Origin: Planctomycetota bacterium
GTDB lineage: Bacteria > Planctomycetota > Planctomycetia > Pirellulales > UBA7805
NCBI GenBank assembly: GCA_003389215.1
Contig: QQVP01000128.1
Span: 1 to 62,764, forward strand
Length of the DNA: 62,764 bases
Direction: 5' to 3'
The notes beneath the pieces were generated by a model. The model had not been told where the DNA came from and searched no databases. It saw nothing but the letters and a program-made list of their open reading frames with translations. How positions within the stretch are numbered: position 1 is the first letter of the stretch; every line of letters begins with the position of its first letter. A program made the translations under genes and the position numbers. Below, one piece after another: positions 9,620-20,263 of this stretch.

Positions 9620-10240
9620 GGTGGGGCCTCCTCGGGATGGATCGATAGGATGATTCGGACCGAACGCTGGCGGACGGGAATCGTGTTAGGGCTGGCGGGG
9701 GCGGCTCGCGGAGCGAATTGCCGTATCATCCATCATACCGGCATTCTCACCGGCCGCGGACCACCACCAGCGAGGTGGTGGCGGACGGCGACCTGCCGCG
9801 CGCGGAGGTAGCCCACCCGGTGTGGCAAGATGTCTCGGTGCTCACCCGTTGCGGAAAGGTGCCGACCGGGACCGCAAACTCCAAACCGCTCCCGGTCAAG
9901 CCGGTGTCGTCGAAGGTGAAGATGCTAATGCGGTCGATCAGATTCTGGCCGACGAAGCTCTTCCGCATATCGACCGGCGCGGCTGGCGGCGATCGTGCAT
10001 GCCACGCGGTCGAAGAATGCAACCTGCGAGCGCAACCCGTTACGCAGCATGAACTGCCGCATGAGGTGCTCTGTCCGCCGGCTGTCCGGACTGGGGCGAC
10101 CGCAGGCCCCAGGTGTACGGAATCGGACAACCCACTGTGGAAACTGTCCAGATGCGGACAGTCCTAGATCGTGTTTCGAGAGCGGCTTGTCGGGGCCGAC
10201 GGCCGCGCGGGGGACTCTTGCGTCGTTCACCCGCGCTCGT
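9620..10240. other. Intergenic region with no clear gene
   Basis: Short frames exist on both strands but none continues into a recognisable protein. A minus-strand stretch around 9800-9930 reads protein-like (for example DRISIFTFDDTGLTGSG) without start or domain context, so it may be a gene remnant. No RNA gene or terminator was identified. Confidence 0.4.
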
Positions 10241-10763
10241 TTACTGCGGTTCGCGTCCACGTTCGAGTGCCTGCCGCAATAGGTCGCGCAATTCGTCAAA
10301 CGCGTCGTTCGAAGGCATCAGGGAAGCGGCGACCGTGAACCTCATCCTGTCGTATCGGTAGATGTACAAGAACCGTTGGCCATAAGCGTCTGTTTCGGAG
10401 AGCGACTCGATTTCCGCAAGTGCAATCGCCGTTTCGCCGGACAGCCAACGCGAGGTGGGGAGGGTAATCGCGCGATCCGTCACCGTAATTCGCTTGTAGA
10501 CGGTGAGACGGTGGATCGTCATCAAGACCGCGATGGCAACGAATCCAATACTGAGAATAGAGAGGACCCAGTAGAAGACGCTAGCGCCGAACGGCGTGAG
10601 GTGAATCAGTCCGTTGATAACGAGTTCGCGATCGTTCTTGGCGGCGACGTTGCCCAGAATCGACGTTGCCCAGAATCGCAGCGCAGCCGCCGAAGGAGAT
10701 CGTGACGAGGACGATCGTCGTCCAGCGCGGACGGTAGGCGTATTCGCAGATCGTACTTGTCAT
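10241..10763 (-). pseudogene. Small membrane protein gene broken by a 16-bp tandem duplication
   Basis: The 5' part starts at 10763 (MTSTICEYAYRPRW, then a hydrophobic segment TIVLVTISFGGCAAILGN). The 3' part ends at 10241 (KRITVTDRAITLP ... LLRQALERGREPQ). The frames differ because CGACGTTGCCCAGAAT occurs twice in tandem at 10645-10660 and 10661-10676; 16 is not a multiple of 3. Removing one copy restores a continuous 168-residue protein with a second membrane segment (FYWVLSILSIGFVAIAVLM) before the basic soluble tail. The family is not recognised; the layout (two helices, then a small cytoplasmic domain) is that of small PH-domain-like bacterial membrane proteins. It is recent damage, or a sequencing/assembly artefact. 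Confidence 0.75.
10645..10676. repeat. 16-bp tandem duplication
   Basis: Two exact adjacent copies of CGACGTTGCCCAGAAT. The duplication shifts the frame of the surrounding minus-strand gene, and the protein is continuous without it. Confidence 0.9.
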
Positions 10764-10877
10764 ACTGACGAAGGTTCCGGATACCGGTGCCCTGCCCACG
10801 CTCGCCTGGGCAGGCTCGCCCCAATCGTAGCCAGCGGAACAAGAAGGCCGCTGCTTACTGCCAACAGCGGCCCCAGA

Positions 10878-10928
10878 AAAAAGCGAGGCCGACGCTCGCT
10901 CGAACCCGCAACCACCGGATCGACAGTC
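10878..10928 (-). repeat. Duplicated 3' half of tRNA-Asp (att-like relic)
   Basis: This segment repeats the 3' half of the tRNA-Asp gene and its flank (13266-13315). The first 17 bp and the last 30 bp are identical; the middle differs (ctcg here, gga in the tRNA). Such partial tRNA copies mark the far end of elements integrated into a tRNA gene. The stem-disrupting change shows it is no longer a functional tRNA part. Confidence 0.8.
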
Positions 10929-11163
10929 AAGCGGTGTCTCAAGCCAAAACGGCCACGAAGTCGTTTGGTTTCACGAAGGTTATCGCGATCCCGCCGTATT
11001 TGCAAGGAGCCAAATTTCTTGACGTAAGTCATTAAACGATCGTAGTAATTTCGCCTCCAGATAGTACCGTTCGTACCTAAACGCGCGACAATTCCTTGTC
11101 ATCGATTAAGGTGAATCATCGCACGTTTGAGTTCCTTCGATGTCGAACGAGCGCTGAATCGAA

Positions 11164-12351
11164 TTAGCTCTCCGTCGTCGGAATGTCTCGCGTCGCTTCA
11201 TCGTCAGGGAGTGGCAAGATCTGGCGATCGAACAATTCCATGAAGGGATCGTAGCGATACTTTCTATTGCGCTGTTGCCCTGTGATTTCTCGCAAGATTC
11301 CAAGACGCGCCATCTCATCGACAACATTGGCCGCCGTCACGTACGAGCAAGCCAGATGCTCTTCGGCCATGCGAACGGAAATGATCGGCCGTTCAAAAAG
11401 AAAGTCCAGCAGGCGGTGCCCGTTCGCACTGCCCGATCCTCGCTCGCTGATAGTCTTTCGGTGCTTCTCGCGAAGATCCAAGATTGCGCGGGCGGTCTCC
11501 GTGGCTCCCTGACTAACCTCGAACACTCCACGCAGAAAGAAACGGACCCATCCCTCCCAGTCACCATCATTGCGAATCGCCATGAGCCGGTCGTAATACT
11601 GAGCACGATGCGCTTTGAGGTAGTAGCTCAGGTAAAGCAACGGCTGGTGTAGGATTTCCCGTTCGCAGAGCAACAGCGTGATTAACAAACGCCCAACTCG
11701 TCCATTGCCATCGAGAAAGGGATGAATCGTCTCGAACTGTGCGTGTGCCAGTGCGCAGTGAATGAGAACTGGCAGCGATGTTCGGTCGTGAAGGAATCTT
11801 TCGAGGTCATTCAAGGCCTCTCGCATCTCGGCGGGTGGTGGTGGCACAAAGGCAGCGTTCTTGAGCGTACAGCCGGTTGGTCCGATCCAGTTCTGACTTG
11901 TCCGGAACTCACCAGGCGACCGCTCGGAGCCCCGGACGCCCTGGAGCAGCTCGCCGTGGATTTCCCGAAGTAGTCGTAGACAGAGTGGCAACTCTTCCAG
12001 TCGTCGTAGACCATGGTTCATCGCCCCGACATAGTTGACGACCTCTTCGACATCTTTGGCACGTTCGCTGGCCTTGCCTTCCAGCTCGAACTCAAGCACG
12101 TCTTCCAGCGTGCTCTGGGTGCCTTCGATCTGGGAGCTGAGGACGGCTTCATGGCGAACGTACATTGCCACGAATAGATCTGGGTTCGGTAGGACGGACG
12201 CCACCCCATCGAGCCGCCCCAGGGCCCTGTCGGCGTCGGAGAGCAGGCGGGGCAGGTCACCGTCCACCTTGACGGGTGGGTCGGGGGGCAGTTCTGCCGG
12301 CAAGAAGGCCCGATAACCGGTGGCCTGATTGACGTATTTTCCAGCTCTCAT
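11164..12351 (-). CDS. Fic/DOC family protein with winged-helix C-terminus
   Basis: 395 residues. The Fic core motif HPFLDGNGRVGR (residues 210-221) is complete, including the catalytic His210 and the nucleotide-binding Asn/Gly/Arg residues, so AMP (or another NMP) transfer to a target hydroxyl is likely. The N-terminal helix carries the class II inhibitory motif S-x-x-x-E-G (S72 to G77, SSQIEG), indicating autoinhibition. The C-terminal part (about 315-395, MAEEHLACSYVTAANVVDEMARLGIL) is a winged-helix DNA-binding domain, as in many standalone bacterial Fic proteins. It lies between the tRNA half and the integrase remnant, so it is probably cargo of the decayed island. The target is unknown. 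Confidence 0.9.
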   Translation of the reverse strand: MRAGKYVNQATGYRAFLPAELPPDPPVKVDGDLPRLLSDADRALGRLDGVASVLPNPDLFVAMYVRHEAVLSSQIEGTQSTLEDVLEFELEGKASERAKDVEEVVNYVGAMNHGLRRLEELPLCLRLLREIHGELLQGVRGSERSPGEFRTSQNWIGPTGCTLKNAAFVPPPPAEMREALNDLERFLHDRTSLPVLIHCALAHAQFETIHPFLDGNGRVGRLLITLLLCEREILHQPLLYLSYYLKAHRAQYYDRLMAIRNDGDWEGWVRFFLRGVFEVSQGATETARAILDLREKHRKTISERGSGSANGHRLLDFLFERPIISVRMAEEHLACSYVTAANVVDEMARLGILREITGQQRNRKYRYDPFMELFDRQILPLPDDEATRDIPTTES

Positions 12352-12414
12352 TGTGGTTAGGGCCGCATAGACGTTGTTTCAGTAGGCTTTGACACACCGG
12401 CTTGAAGCGGAGCC

Positions 12415-13153
12415 TTATTTTAGCAAAGAGGCCTCATCTAAAATAGCCAGCCAGGCCCAAATCCCATATTTCAGCGGGAATGACCAAGCGTCATGCCAGA
12501 GATCGCCACCAATGCGGAGCCGCTGGAGCTTGATCATGGCCACGATCGGCGGCGGCAGGAACGGCAAGATGGCATTCACATGCTCGTCATCGACCGGCTT
12601 CACTCGTTCTGTCTCACGAGCCCGACAGCGCCCCCGTCGTAGGCCAACAACCGAATCGTGCCCGTGGGATACGCTGGGCGGAACCAGCTCCTCGCTCACC
12701 GCCCCGCTTGATCCGACCCACCCGCTTGTTGATCTCGCGGCGACAGAGATCCTCCTCGTCGATCATGTAGTCGCGAACGGTCTTGAGACGCCGGGGGCCA
12801 AAGTCCATGGCCGGCGTGCGACCGTAGAGCTTTCGCACGGGGCGGAGCGAGTACGCGATGTTCTCGACCTCGGAGGTTATCTCACCGTCACGAACGTAGT
12901 AGGTGCGGGCATACTTCACGTAGGCCAGCAGAACTTGGTTGACGCTGATATCCGAGAACTGGGGCGGCTCCGTCTTGATGCCTCTGACAGTGCCATCAGA
13001 AATCCATTCGGCGACCATCCGGTGATACTTCTCCCTGCTCTCGGGAGAATCATGAACGCCGAGGTAATGGTCTCGGCCGTCGATTCGGACGACGCCCAGA
13101 TTCCTGGGCTTGAAGTGGCGATACTTTGGTATTCGCCTTTTGATAGTAGGCAT
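12415..13153 (-). pseudogene. Tyrosine integrase remnant, frameshifted and truncated
   Basis: It starts at 13153 (MPTIKRRIPKYRHFK), whose first ~120 residues match the N-terminal/core-binding part of planctomycete site-specific integrases (YLGVHDSPESREKYHRMVAEW, INKRVGRIKR). Near 12705 the frame changes and the same protein continues as AVSEELVPPSVSHG ... RETERVKPVDDEHVNAILP, the linker and beginning of the catalytic domain; about ten bases appear to have been lost at the junction. After KLQRL the similarity ends, so the catalytic Arg-His-x-x-Arg-Tyr residues are all missing. It lies directly beside tRNA-Asp, as expected for an integrase next to its attachment site. It is non-functional. Confidence 0.82.
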
Positions 13154-13265
13154 GCGCGGTTCCTTTCGGTCCAAAGTAGTACATGTACTACGTTTCTTTG
13201 GACTTCATGGCCGCACTGCCCGCCGAGGACAGGTACGCTAAGTATAGCGTTCGGCAAATCTTATC

Positions 13266-13345
<80 letters not shown>

Positions 13346-13804
13346 GGAACGTCGCACTCCCTTCTCGCCAGGCGGGGTACGCGGGGAAGACCGTAGATTA
13401 TATCGACGCCCGGCACCTCAGCAAGAGCACGCCGCCGCACCACGGGCGGCATGCCCGCGTCTCTCGCGACGACGTCGCGCGCCGCAATCGACACCCACAT
13501 CGTCACCGCCAAGCAGACCCCGGCACGGCACGAGCCAGGCCACCACGGCATTCGCCCACACGCCAACCGCCGACACCGCGCCGCGTATGCCGTCTGGCGC
13601 GATTATGCGGTCGCGCACCGTCCCTTCGCGTGACCTAGACTTTGGGTGACAGGCTGTGCGCCGACGACCGCGCTTCCGCGATCGGCACGCCGCGGCAGTG
13701 CAACCGAAGAACCCCGTCTGCTGGCGGACGGAACACGACCCGGCGCGTCGCATCGCTCGCCACGTCGTCGTGCGACGATCGCCATTACCTCAGGCAGGTT
13801 TCGC
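13346..13804. other. Intergenic region upstream of the small membrane gene
   Basis: 459 bp that hold the tRNA promoter candidate at its left end. No gene, repeat or terminator was recognised in the remainder. Confidence 0.5.
13397..13424 (-). promoter_or_regulatory. Promoter candidate for tRNA-Asp
   Basis: On the minus strand, TTGCTG (complement of 13419-13424), a 16-bp spacer and TATAAT (complement of 13397-13402) lie about 50 nt upstream of the tRNA 5' end. The -10 is perfect and the -35 matches in its TTG. Confidence 0.45.
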
Positions 13805-13942
13805 ATGCTCCATGACGTCTACAAATCGATGATGTACTGGGCCGGAGGCCTCGACAAGACCCAGTGGTTCCTACTGCTGGGTGCGGCCTTCGTGGTGGGG
13901 ATCTTCGCGCTGCGTGGCTTCGGCTCCCGCTCGGGTTACTAG
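13805..13942 (+). CDS. Small single-pass membrane protein (45 aa)
   Basis: ATG at 13805 gives a 45-residue product (MLHDVYKSMMYWAGGLDKTQ...) with one hydrophobic helix (WFLLLGAAFVVGIFALRGF) and a short basic tail. The length and clean helix suggest a real gene rather than noise. Internal ATGs at 13829 and 13832 are possible alternative starts. It ends about 100 bp upstream of the diguanylate cyclase gene on the same strand and may be cotranscribed. Function unknown. Confidence 0.6.
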   Translation: MLHDVYKSMMYWAGGLDKTQWFLLLGAAFVVGIFALRGFGSRSGY

Positions 13943-14040
13943 CGGTCGCGCCGGTGCCGGACAACCGCCGGCACCACAACCGCCCACGACCCCTGACACG
14001 ACCTCGACGGCTCCGACGAACCACCAAGAAAGACCCCGCC

Positions 14041-15075
14041 GTGGAAAGCTGCCTCCTGGGACTCTCCCTCTTCGCGTTTTGGGACGGCTGGAATGTTCAG
14101 GTGCCGGCACCGGTCGCCCTGACAGCCGTTTGTCTGCTCGCCTATCTGTTCTGCCGCCGCAGTCCGCTGATCGTCTCCAGCGACAGTGAGGCAACCCGCC
14201 GCGAAGCCCGCCGCGCCGCGCACGTCGCCCGCGAGCTGGAGAAGATCGCCGAGGCGCTGCGGGCCGACCTGGCCAGCCATCGTGGTCGGGTCGATCGCTT
14301 CAAGGAACGAGTGGCGAACATTCAGGCCTCGCCGAGCGAGGCCACCTTGCAGGATCTCTGCCGCGAGGCCGAAGAGATCCTGCGACCCACGATGCGACTC
14401 TCGAACCAGATCTCCTGCGCCTACGACGAGCTTCGCCAGCAGACGAATCACCTGATGGCCTTCAGCGAGGCCCGTACCGATCCGCTGACCGGCGCCCACA
14501 ATCGGCGGGCGCTCAATGAATCGCTCGACTCGATGTTCTCGATGAAGGCCCGCTACGGCTATTGCTTCTCACTCCTGCTGGTCGACGTCGACCACTTCAA
14601 GCAGGTGAACGACATGCACGGACACCTGGTCGGCGACCAGATTCTCAAGGACGTGGTGAGCGTCATCGGCGAACTTTCCCGCGACACCGACGTGGTGACT
14701 CGTTACGGCGGCGAGGAATTCGTGGTGCTGCTGCCCGGCACGCCGCTGCAGGGGGCGTTGCTCTTCGCCGAGCGCGTGCGGAGCAAGATTGCCGAACGGC
14801 TTTCGGTCACCGTCAGCGGTGGTGTGGCCGCGGCCGAATCGTGTCAGAACGGCAAACAACTACTCAGCCGTGCCGATGCCGCGCTCTACGCGGCCAAAGA
14901 GACGGGCCGCAATCGCATCTGCTTCTACGACGGCGACATGGTGCAGGCCAGTCAGGTCCCGGAAATCGTGCCTCCGACCGTCGCGGCCGTTGGCGACGAG
15001 CCAAAGGCCCTCACCGCAGCTCCAGGCGGCAGCGGCAAGAACGGCAGTCCGCCCGCGGCTTCACCAACCGCGTAA
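14041..15075 (+). CDS. Diguanylate cyclase with N-terminal membrane segment
   Basis: GTG at 14041 is preferred: an AAGAAAG purine run precedes it, and the longer open frame upstream is Arg/Pro-rich and overlaps the preceding small gene. The 344-residue product has one or two N-terminal hydrophobic segments (about 3-40), a charged coiled-coil-like region (about 48-140) and a GGDEF domain. The active site is RYGGEEFVVLLPG, so GGEEF is intact, and RDTD five residues before it is a canonical RxxD product-inhibition site. It should make cyclic di-GMP from two GTP at the membrane and be feedback-inhibited. The C-terminal ~40 residues are Pro/Ala/Gly-rich and probably disordered. No sensory domain is recognised. 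Confidence 0.88.
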   Translation: MESCLLGLSLFAFWDGWNVQVPAPVALTAVCLLAYLFCRRSPLIVSSDSEATRREARRAAHVARELEKIAEALRADLASHRGRVDRFKERVANIQASPSEATLQDLCREAEEILRPTMRLSNQISCAYDELRQQTNHLMAFSEARTDPLTGAHNRRALNESLDSMFSMKARYGYCFSLLLVDVDHFKQVNDMHGHLVGDQILKDVVSVIGELSRDTDVVTRYGGEEFVVLLPGTPLQGALLFAERVRSKIAERLSVTVSGGVAAAESCQNGKQLLSRADAALYAAKETGRNRICFYDGDMVQASQVPEIVPPTVAAVGDEPKALTAAPGGSGKNGSPPAASPTA

Positions 15076-15137
15076 CGCGACGCGCGTCGTCACGTCGTTC
15101 AGTTCGCGCTCGCGCCGGCGGGGACCCGGCCCCATTC

Positions 15138-17819
15138 TTATGAGGTGGCCGCGGCGACCTCGTCATGGCGGGCGAAGGTGAATTGCTCGCCGTCGAAGTC
15201 GATCCGCACGCCCGCGCCCGGCGGAAACTCGCCCTTGAGCAGTTCGGTGGCCAGCGGGTTTTGCAACCGCTGCTGGATGAGCCGCTTCAGCGGCCGCGCT
15301 CCGTAGGTCGGATCGTAACCGCGGTTGGCCAACTCGTCCGCCGCGGCCTCGCTGACCTCGAGCGAGAGTCCGCGCTGCTCCAGCTGTTCGGCCAGGTGGT
15401 GAATCTGCAAGTTGACGATCTGGCGAATCTGCTCGCGGTTGAGCGGATGAAAGATGATCGTCTCGTCGATGCGGTTGAGGAACTCGGGCAGGAACCGCAC
15501 GCGGAGGGCCTCCTCGACCGCTTCGCGCATCTGCGACTCGCTGCCGCCGTCGGCCGCAATCTCCTGAATCGCCTGGCTGCCGGTGTTCGAGGTCATCACC
15601 ACAAGCGTGTTCGTAAAGTCGACCGTGTGCCCATGATTATCGGTCAAGCGGCCGTCGTCCAACAGTTGCAACAACACGTTGAACACGTCGCGGTGGGCCT
15701 TTTCGATTTCGTCGAGCAACAACACACAGTAGGGCCGACGACGCACCGCCTCGGTGAGCTTGCCGCCCTCTTCGTAACCGACATAGCCCGGAGGCGCGCC
15801 GATCAACCGGCTCACCGTGTGGCGTTCCATGAACTCGCTCATGTCGAGCCGTACCATGGCGTTCTCGTCGTCGAAGAGCACTTCGGCCAGCGCCTTGCAC
15901 AGCTCGGTCTTGCCGACACCGGTGGGGCCGAGAAACATGAACGATCCGATCGGGCGGTTGGTGTCTTGCAGTCCACTGCGGCTACGGCGAATCGCGTTGG
16001 CAACCGCTTCGACCGCCTCGTCTTGACCGATCAGACGTTGATGCAGTCGCTCCTCGAGCACCAGCAGCTTGGCCCGCTCGGTCTCGAGCATGCGGCTGAC
16101 GGGGATGCCGGTCCAGGCACTCACGACGTCGGCCACTTCGTCTTCGGTCACTTCCTGTCGCAACAGACGGCGACCGTCCTTTGACGACTCGTCGCCGTCA
16201 CCCTCGTCCGCCGCAGTGTCTTCGGCCGTTTCGGCCTCGAGCTGCTCGGCGAGCTGCTTCTTGCGCACGTCGAGTTCGTAGAGTCGCTGATACTCGTCTT
16301 CGCCAATCGCCGCGCCGACGGCCTGTTTCTCCTTGATCGCGGTGTCGAGCTGATCGAACTGCAGCTCGACCTCGGCCAGCTCCTGGCGGACCTTTTGCAC
16401 GTCGCCCAGCCCCAGCTTCTCGCGCTCCCACTGCTCGCGCAGCGCGGCCAGCTTCGTGCGCAGCTGGGCCATCTCGGCCTCGATGTTGGCCAGACGTTCC
16501 TTGGCGTGCTCTTCCGTCTCCTCGGCCAGTTGACGCTGGGCCAACTCGAGCTGGGTAAGCCGCCGCTGCACCTCGTCGATCTCCAGCGGCACGCTTTCCA
16601 ATTCCATGGCCAGTTTACTGGCGGCCTCATCGATCAGGTCGATCGCCTTGTCGGGCAAGAAACGATCGGCAATGTAGCGGTGCGAAAGCTCGGCCGCGGC
16701 CACCAGGGCCGAGTCCTTGATCTTCACGCCCTTGTGGTGCGCTTCGTAACGCGGCTTCAGCCCGCGCAAGATGGCGATCGTGTCTTCCACGTTCGGCTCG
16801 CCGACATAGATCGGCTGAAAACGCCGCTCCAGGGCCGCGTCCTTTTCGATGTACTTGCGATACTCGGCGAGCGTCGTCGCGCCGACGCAGCGCAACTCGC
16901 CACGGGCCAGCGCCGGCTTGAGCAGGTTCGCCGCGTCGCTACCGCCTTCGGCCGCCCCGGCCCCGATGACTGTGTGGAGCTCGTCGATGAACAGCACGAT
17001 CGAACCGTCGGAGTCTTGCACCTCTTTTAGGACCGCCTTGAGTCGCTCTTCGAATTCGCCGCGGAACTTGGTGCCCGCGATCAACGCACCCATGTCGAGG
17101 GCCACGACCCGCTTGTCCTTCAGGCTCTGCGGCACGTCGCCGTGCACGATTCGTAGCGCAAGCCCTTCGGCGATGGCCGTCTTGCCGACGCCCGGCTCGC
17201 CGATGAGTACCGGATTGTTCTTGGTGCGCCGCGAGAGGACCTGAATGACGCGGCGAATCTCGCTGTCGCGACCGATCACCGGATCGAGCTTGCCACGACG
17301 GGCCATCTCGACCAGGTCGATGCCGTACCGCTCCAGGGCCTGGAACTTTCCCTCGGGCGACTGATCGGTAACCCGCGCGCTGCCGCGGACCGCCTGCAGC
17401 CCTTTGACGATCTCTTCTTCCGACAGGGCGCAAAGGTTGAGCACGCGTTGGGCCTTCGACTCGACCTTGGTCATGGCGAGCAACAGATGCTCGGTCGAGA
17501 CGAACTCGTCCTTCATGCGGTCGGCTTCGTCCTGAGCCTGTTCCAGGGTCTTCATCAGCGCGGCGTCGATGGCCGGCTGCCCTGCCCCGCTGGCCTGGGG
17601 AAAGTGCCCCAGCTCGGACTGAACGATTTGCTCGAGCTGACCGCGATCGGCGCCGATCTTGTCCAACAGCGGCGCAATGATGCCGTCCGACTCGGCCAGC
17701 AGCGCGGCGAGCAAGTGGAGCGTGTCGACCTGCGGATTGCCCGCATCGGCGGCCATCGCCTGGGCCCGTTGCACCGCCTCGCCGGCCTTGATCGTCAATT
17801 TGTCGGCTCGAAATGCCAT
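15138..17819 (-). CDS. clpB: ATP-dependent disaggregase ClpB
   Basis: 893 residues, slightly longer than the E. coli protein (857). Domain order: Clp N domain (about 1-150), first AAA+ module with Walker A GEPGVGKT and Walker [10 protein letters not shown], a long coiled-coil middle domain (about 400-560) with an acidic insertion ([13 protein letters not shown]), second AAA+ module with Walker A GPTGVGKT and [11 protein letters not shown], and the C-terminal small domain. It extracts polypeptides from aggregates together with DnaK. The dnaK gene lies immediately upstream on the same strand (154 bp gap), consistent with a shared heat-shock unit. The gene is convergent with the diguanylate cyclase. 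Confidence 0.97.
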   Translation of the reverse strand: MAFRADKLTIKAGEAVQRAQAMAADAGNPQVDTLHLLAALLAESDGIIAPLLDKIGADRGQLEQIVQSELGHFPQASGAGQPAIDAALMKTLEQAQDEADRMKDEFVSTEHLLLAMTKVESKAQRVLNLCALSEEEIVKGLQAVRGSARVTDQSPEGKFQALERYGIDLVEMARRGKLDPVIGRDSEIRRVIQVLSRRTKNNPVLIGEPGVGKTAIAEGLALRIVHGDVPQSLKDKRVVALDMGALIAGTKFRGEFEERLKAVLKEVQDSDGSIVLFIDELHTVIGAGAAEGGSDAANLLKPALARGELRCVGATTLAEYRKYIEKDAALERRFQPIYVGEPNVEDTIAILRGLKPRYEAHHKGVKIKDSALVAAAELSHRYIADRFLPDKAIDLIDEAASKLAMELESVPLEIDEVQRRLTQLELAQRQLAEETEEHAKERLANIEAEMAQLRTKLAALREQWEREKLGLGDVQKVRQELAEVELQFDQLDTAIKEKQAVGAAIGEDEYQRLYELDVRKKQLAEQLEAETAEDTAADEGDGDESSKDGRRLLRQEVTEDEVADVVSAWTGIPVSRMLETERAKLLVLEERLHQRLIGQDEAVEAVANAIRRSRSGLQDTNRPIGSFMFLGPTGVGKTELCKALAEVLFDDENAMVRLDMSEFMERHTVSRLIGAPPGYVGYEEGGKLTEAVRRRPYCVLLLDEIEKAHRDVFNVLLQLLDDGRLTDNHGHTVDFTNTLVVMTSNTGSQAIQEIAADGGSESQMREAVEEALRVRFLPEFLNRIDETIIFHPLNREQIRQIVNLQIHHLAEQLEQRGLSLEVSEAAADELANRGYDPTYGARPLKRLIQQRLQNPLATELLKGEFPPGAGVRIDFDGEQFTFARHDEVAAATS

Positions 17820-17973
17820 GGTCCGTTCTGCCTGAGTATTGGGTTTCTACTTCCCGTACTACCTTGGGTTCGTGCCTGAAGAGTCCCGAGAGTGCGCAGC
17901 AGCGATCGCCGCACGCATCGCGGGCGCACCAGCGAGTTGCCAAGGCAACTTACCGCCCTTGGCCGTCGCCGGC

Positions 17974-19884
17974 TTAAGAATCCTTGACTTCGAACTCCGC
18001 GTCGATCGCCTCGTCGTCGCCGGGTGAATCTTCCGCCGGCTCGCTGGCCGCGGTCGCCCCGGCCTGCGCCGTGGCGGCACCCGCCTCGTAGAGCGTCTTC
18101 GACAACGCGTGCGAAGCCTGCTCCAGCTCGGTAACCGAACTGTTGATCGCGTTGACGTCTTCGCCGGCGGCCACCTCGCGCACCTTCTTGATGGCGGCCT
18201 CGAGCGGCTCCTTGTCGGCCGAGGAGAGCTTGTCGTCGTTCTCCTGGATCAGCTTCTCCAACTCGTGACATTTCGCCTCGGCCACGTTGCGGGCTTCGGC
18301 CAGTTCGCGCTTCCGCTTATCTTCCTCGGCGTGCTCGCTGGCATCCTTCTTCATCTGCTCGATGTCCGCCTCGGACAGGCCGCCCGACTGCTCGATCTTC
18401 ACCGAGTGCTCCTTGCCGGTGCCTTGATCCTTCGCGGCGACGTTCAAGATGCCGTCGGCGTCGATGTCGAACTTCACTTCGATCTGCGGCATGCCGCGAG
18501 GCGCGGGATTGATGCCTTCGAGATTGAACTGGGCCAGCAGCCGGTTGTCGGCCGCCATCTCCCGTTCGCCCTGAAAGACCCGCACCGTGACCGCCGTCTG
18601 GTTGTCGTCGGCCGTGCTGAAGACCTGCTTCCGCTCGGTCGGCACGGTCGTGTTCCGCTCGACGAGCTTGGTAAACACCCCGCCGAGCGTCTCAATGCCG
18701 AGCGACAACGGGGTCACGTCGAGCAAAAGCACGTCGTCGACCTCGCCGGCCAACACGCCACCCTGAATCGCGGCGCCTACGGCCACGACCTCGTCGGGAT
18801 TGACCCCCTTGTGCGGATCCTTGCCGAAGATCTTCTTGACCAGTTCTTGCACCTTGGGGATACGCGTCGAACCACCGACCAGCACGACCTCGTCAATGTC
18901 GCCCGGATTGAGCTTGGCATCCTTCAGCGCTTGCTCGACCGGCCCGCGGGTTCGCTCGACGAGCGGATCGACGAGCTTCTCGAACTCGGCGCGGCTGATC
19001 GACATCTGCAGGTGCTTCGGCCCGCTGGCGTCGGCCGTAATGAAGGGCAAGTTCACATCGGTCGACTGGGCCGAGCTGAGTTCCTTCTTCGCCTTTTCAC
19101 AAGCTTCCTGCAAACGCTGCAGGGCCATCGGATCCTCGCGCAGGTCGATCCCCTGCTCGCTCTTGAAGGCGTCGGCCACGTGATTGATCAAGATTTCGTC
19201 GAAGTCGTCACCACCGAGGTGCGTATCGCCGCTGGTGCTGATCACGCGAAACACGCCGTCGGCCACTTCGAGAATCGACACGTCGAACGTCCCGCCACCG
19301 AGATCGAAGACCACGATCTTCTCTTGCTTCTGTTTATCGAGCCCATAGGCCAAGGCGGCCGCGGTCGGCTCGTTGATGATGCGCGCGACTTCCAGGCCGG
19401 CAATCTGCCCGGCGTCCTTGGTGGCCTGTCGCTGCGAGTCGTTGAAGTAAGCCGGCACCGTAATCACGGCCTTGTTGACCTTGTGACCCAAGTAGGCCTC
19501 GGCCGACTCCTTGAGCTTGCGGAGCACCTTGGCGGAGATTTCCGGCGGCGTGAACTCTTCGTCGCCGACCTTCACCTTGACGAAGTCCTGCGCCCCGCCG
19601 GTGACGCCGTACGGCACCATCTTTTCTTCCGACTCGACCTCGCTGTGACGACGACCCATGAAACGCTTGATCGAGTAGATCGTCCGCTGCGGATTGGTCA
19701 CCGCCTGGCGACGGGCCGGCTCCCCGACGAGCGTCTCGCCCTTGTCGGTAAACGCAACCACACTCGGCGTGATGCGATGGCCTTCCGGATTCGGAATCAC
19801 CTTGGCGTCGCTACCTTCCATGATGGCAACAACGCTGTTGGTCGTTCCTAAGTCGATGCCGATGATCTTTTCACCCTGAGCCAT
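17974..19884 (-). CDS. dnaK: Chaperone DnaK (Hsp70)
   Basis: 636 residues of typical length. It begins [20 protein letters not shown] with the nucleotide-binding phosphate-1 motif; further ATPase motifs are visible ([27 protein letters not shown]). The substrate-binding domain contains [14 protein letters not shown], and the C-terminal lid ends in an acidic tail ([19 protein letters not shown]). It acts in folding and, with ClpB encoded just downstream, in disaggregation. No dnaJ or grpE is adjacent. GAAAGGAG lies before the ATG. The upstream intergenic region carries two palindromic operator-like sites, listed separately; no CIRCE element was found. Confidence 0.98.
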   Translation of the reverse strand: MAQGEKIIGIDLGTTNSVVAIMEGSDAKVIPNPEGHRITPSVVAFTDKGETLVGEPARRQAVTNPQRTIYSIKRFMGRRHSEVESEEKMVPYGVTGGAQDFVKVKVGDEEFTPPEISAKVLRKLKESAEAYLGHKVNKAVITVPAYFNDSQRQATKDAGQIAGLEVARIINEPTAAALAYGLDKQKQEKIVVFDLGGGTFDVSILEVADGVFRVISTSGDTHLGGDDFDEILINHVADAFKSEQGIDLREDPMALQRLQEACEKAKKELSSAQSTDVNLPFITADASGPKHLQMSISRAEFEKLVDPLVERTRGPVEQALKDAKLNPGDIDEVVLVGGSTRIPKVQELVKKIFGKDPHKGVNPDEVVAVGAAIQGGVLAGEVDDVLLLDVTPLSLGIETLGGVFTKLVERNTTVPTERKQVFSTADDNQTAVTVRVFQGEREMAADNRLLAQFNLEGINPAPRGMPQIEVKFDIDADGILNVAAKDQGTGKEHSVKIEQSGGLSEADIEQMKKDASEHAEEDKRKRELAEARNVAEAKCHELEKLIQENDDKLSSADKEPLEAAIKKVREVAAGEDVNAINSSVTELEQASHALSKTLYEAGAATAQAGATAASEPAEDSPGDDEAIDAEFEVKDS

Positions 19885-20208
19885 ACCGTGCTCCTTTCTC
19901 CTTCAATAACGCCGGCGACCTCGCACCCGGCCAGCGGGCAACTCCGGTCCTTGGCGATTCATTTGCAGCTTCGAAGCGGGACCGTCACCTCTTCTCCTCA
20001 CCAACAGGTACACACTTGCACCTTTGATCGGCCCCGCGCAGACGCGACCCGCCCCGCCAAAACGGCGGTCCATCGCGGCTGCCGTTGTAAGTAACGCAAA
20101 GGCCATGCCGCGGTCGGCGCACGTGACAAAGAAGTCACAACACCATTCAAATAAAGAACTTATGCATCGATAAATCGTACCAAAATGGCCGTCCAAAGCC
20201 CCTTTCGA

Positions 20209-20223
20209 CTGCCAAGTTGACAC
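20209..20223. promoter_or_regulatory. Operator-like dyad, copy A
   Basis: CTGCCAAGTTGACAC fits the dyad consensus CTGNCAANTTGNCAG except for the last base. It is 40 bp from copy B, close to four helical turns, so both could lie on about the same face of the DNA. The regulator is unknown. Confidence 0.45.
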
Positions 20224-20248
20224 CGCGTCCCCTCCGCCTCTCCCGCAC

Positions 20249-20263
20249 CTGCCAAATTGACAG
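20249..20263. promoter_or_regulatory. Operator-like dyad, copy B
   Basis: CTGCCAAATTGACAG has near-perfect dyad symmetry (CTGNCAANTTGNCAG). A further half site, CTGCCAA, follows at 20274-20280. These sites lie about 365-395 bp upstream of dnaK and 115-146 bp upstream of pheA, so either gene could be the target. Confidence 0.45.

Noticed and set aside
9747..10130. Minus-strand 127-residue frame between the protease and the broken membrane gene
   Set aside because: A short stretch looks protein-like, but the frame has no ribosome site, domain or conserved context. It is noted only as a possible remnant.
10760..11032. Small minus-strand frame with TVDPVVAGSS
   Set aside because: This is the translation of the duplicated tRNA half, not a protein.
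17935..17950. GTTGCC-AA-GGCAAC palindrome between dnaK and clpB as a terminator
   Set aside because: The stem is only 6 bp, has a loop too short to fold cleanly and has no T-tract; dnaK-clpB readthrough seems likely.
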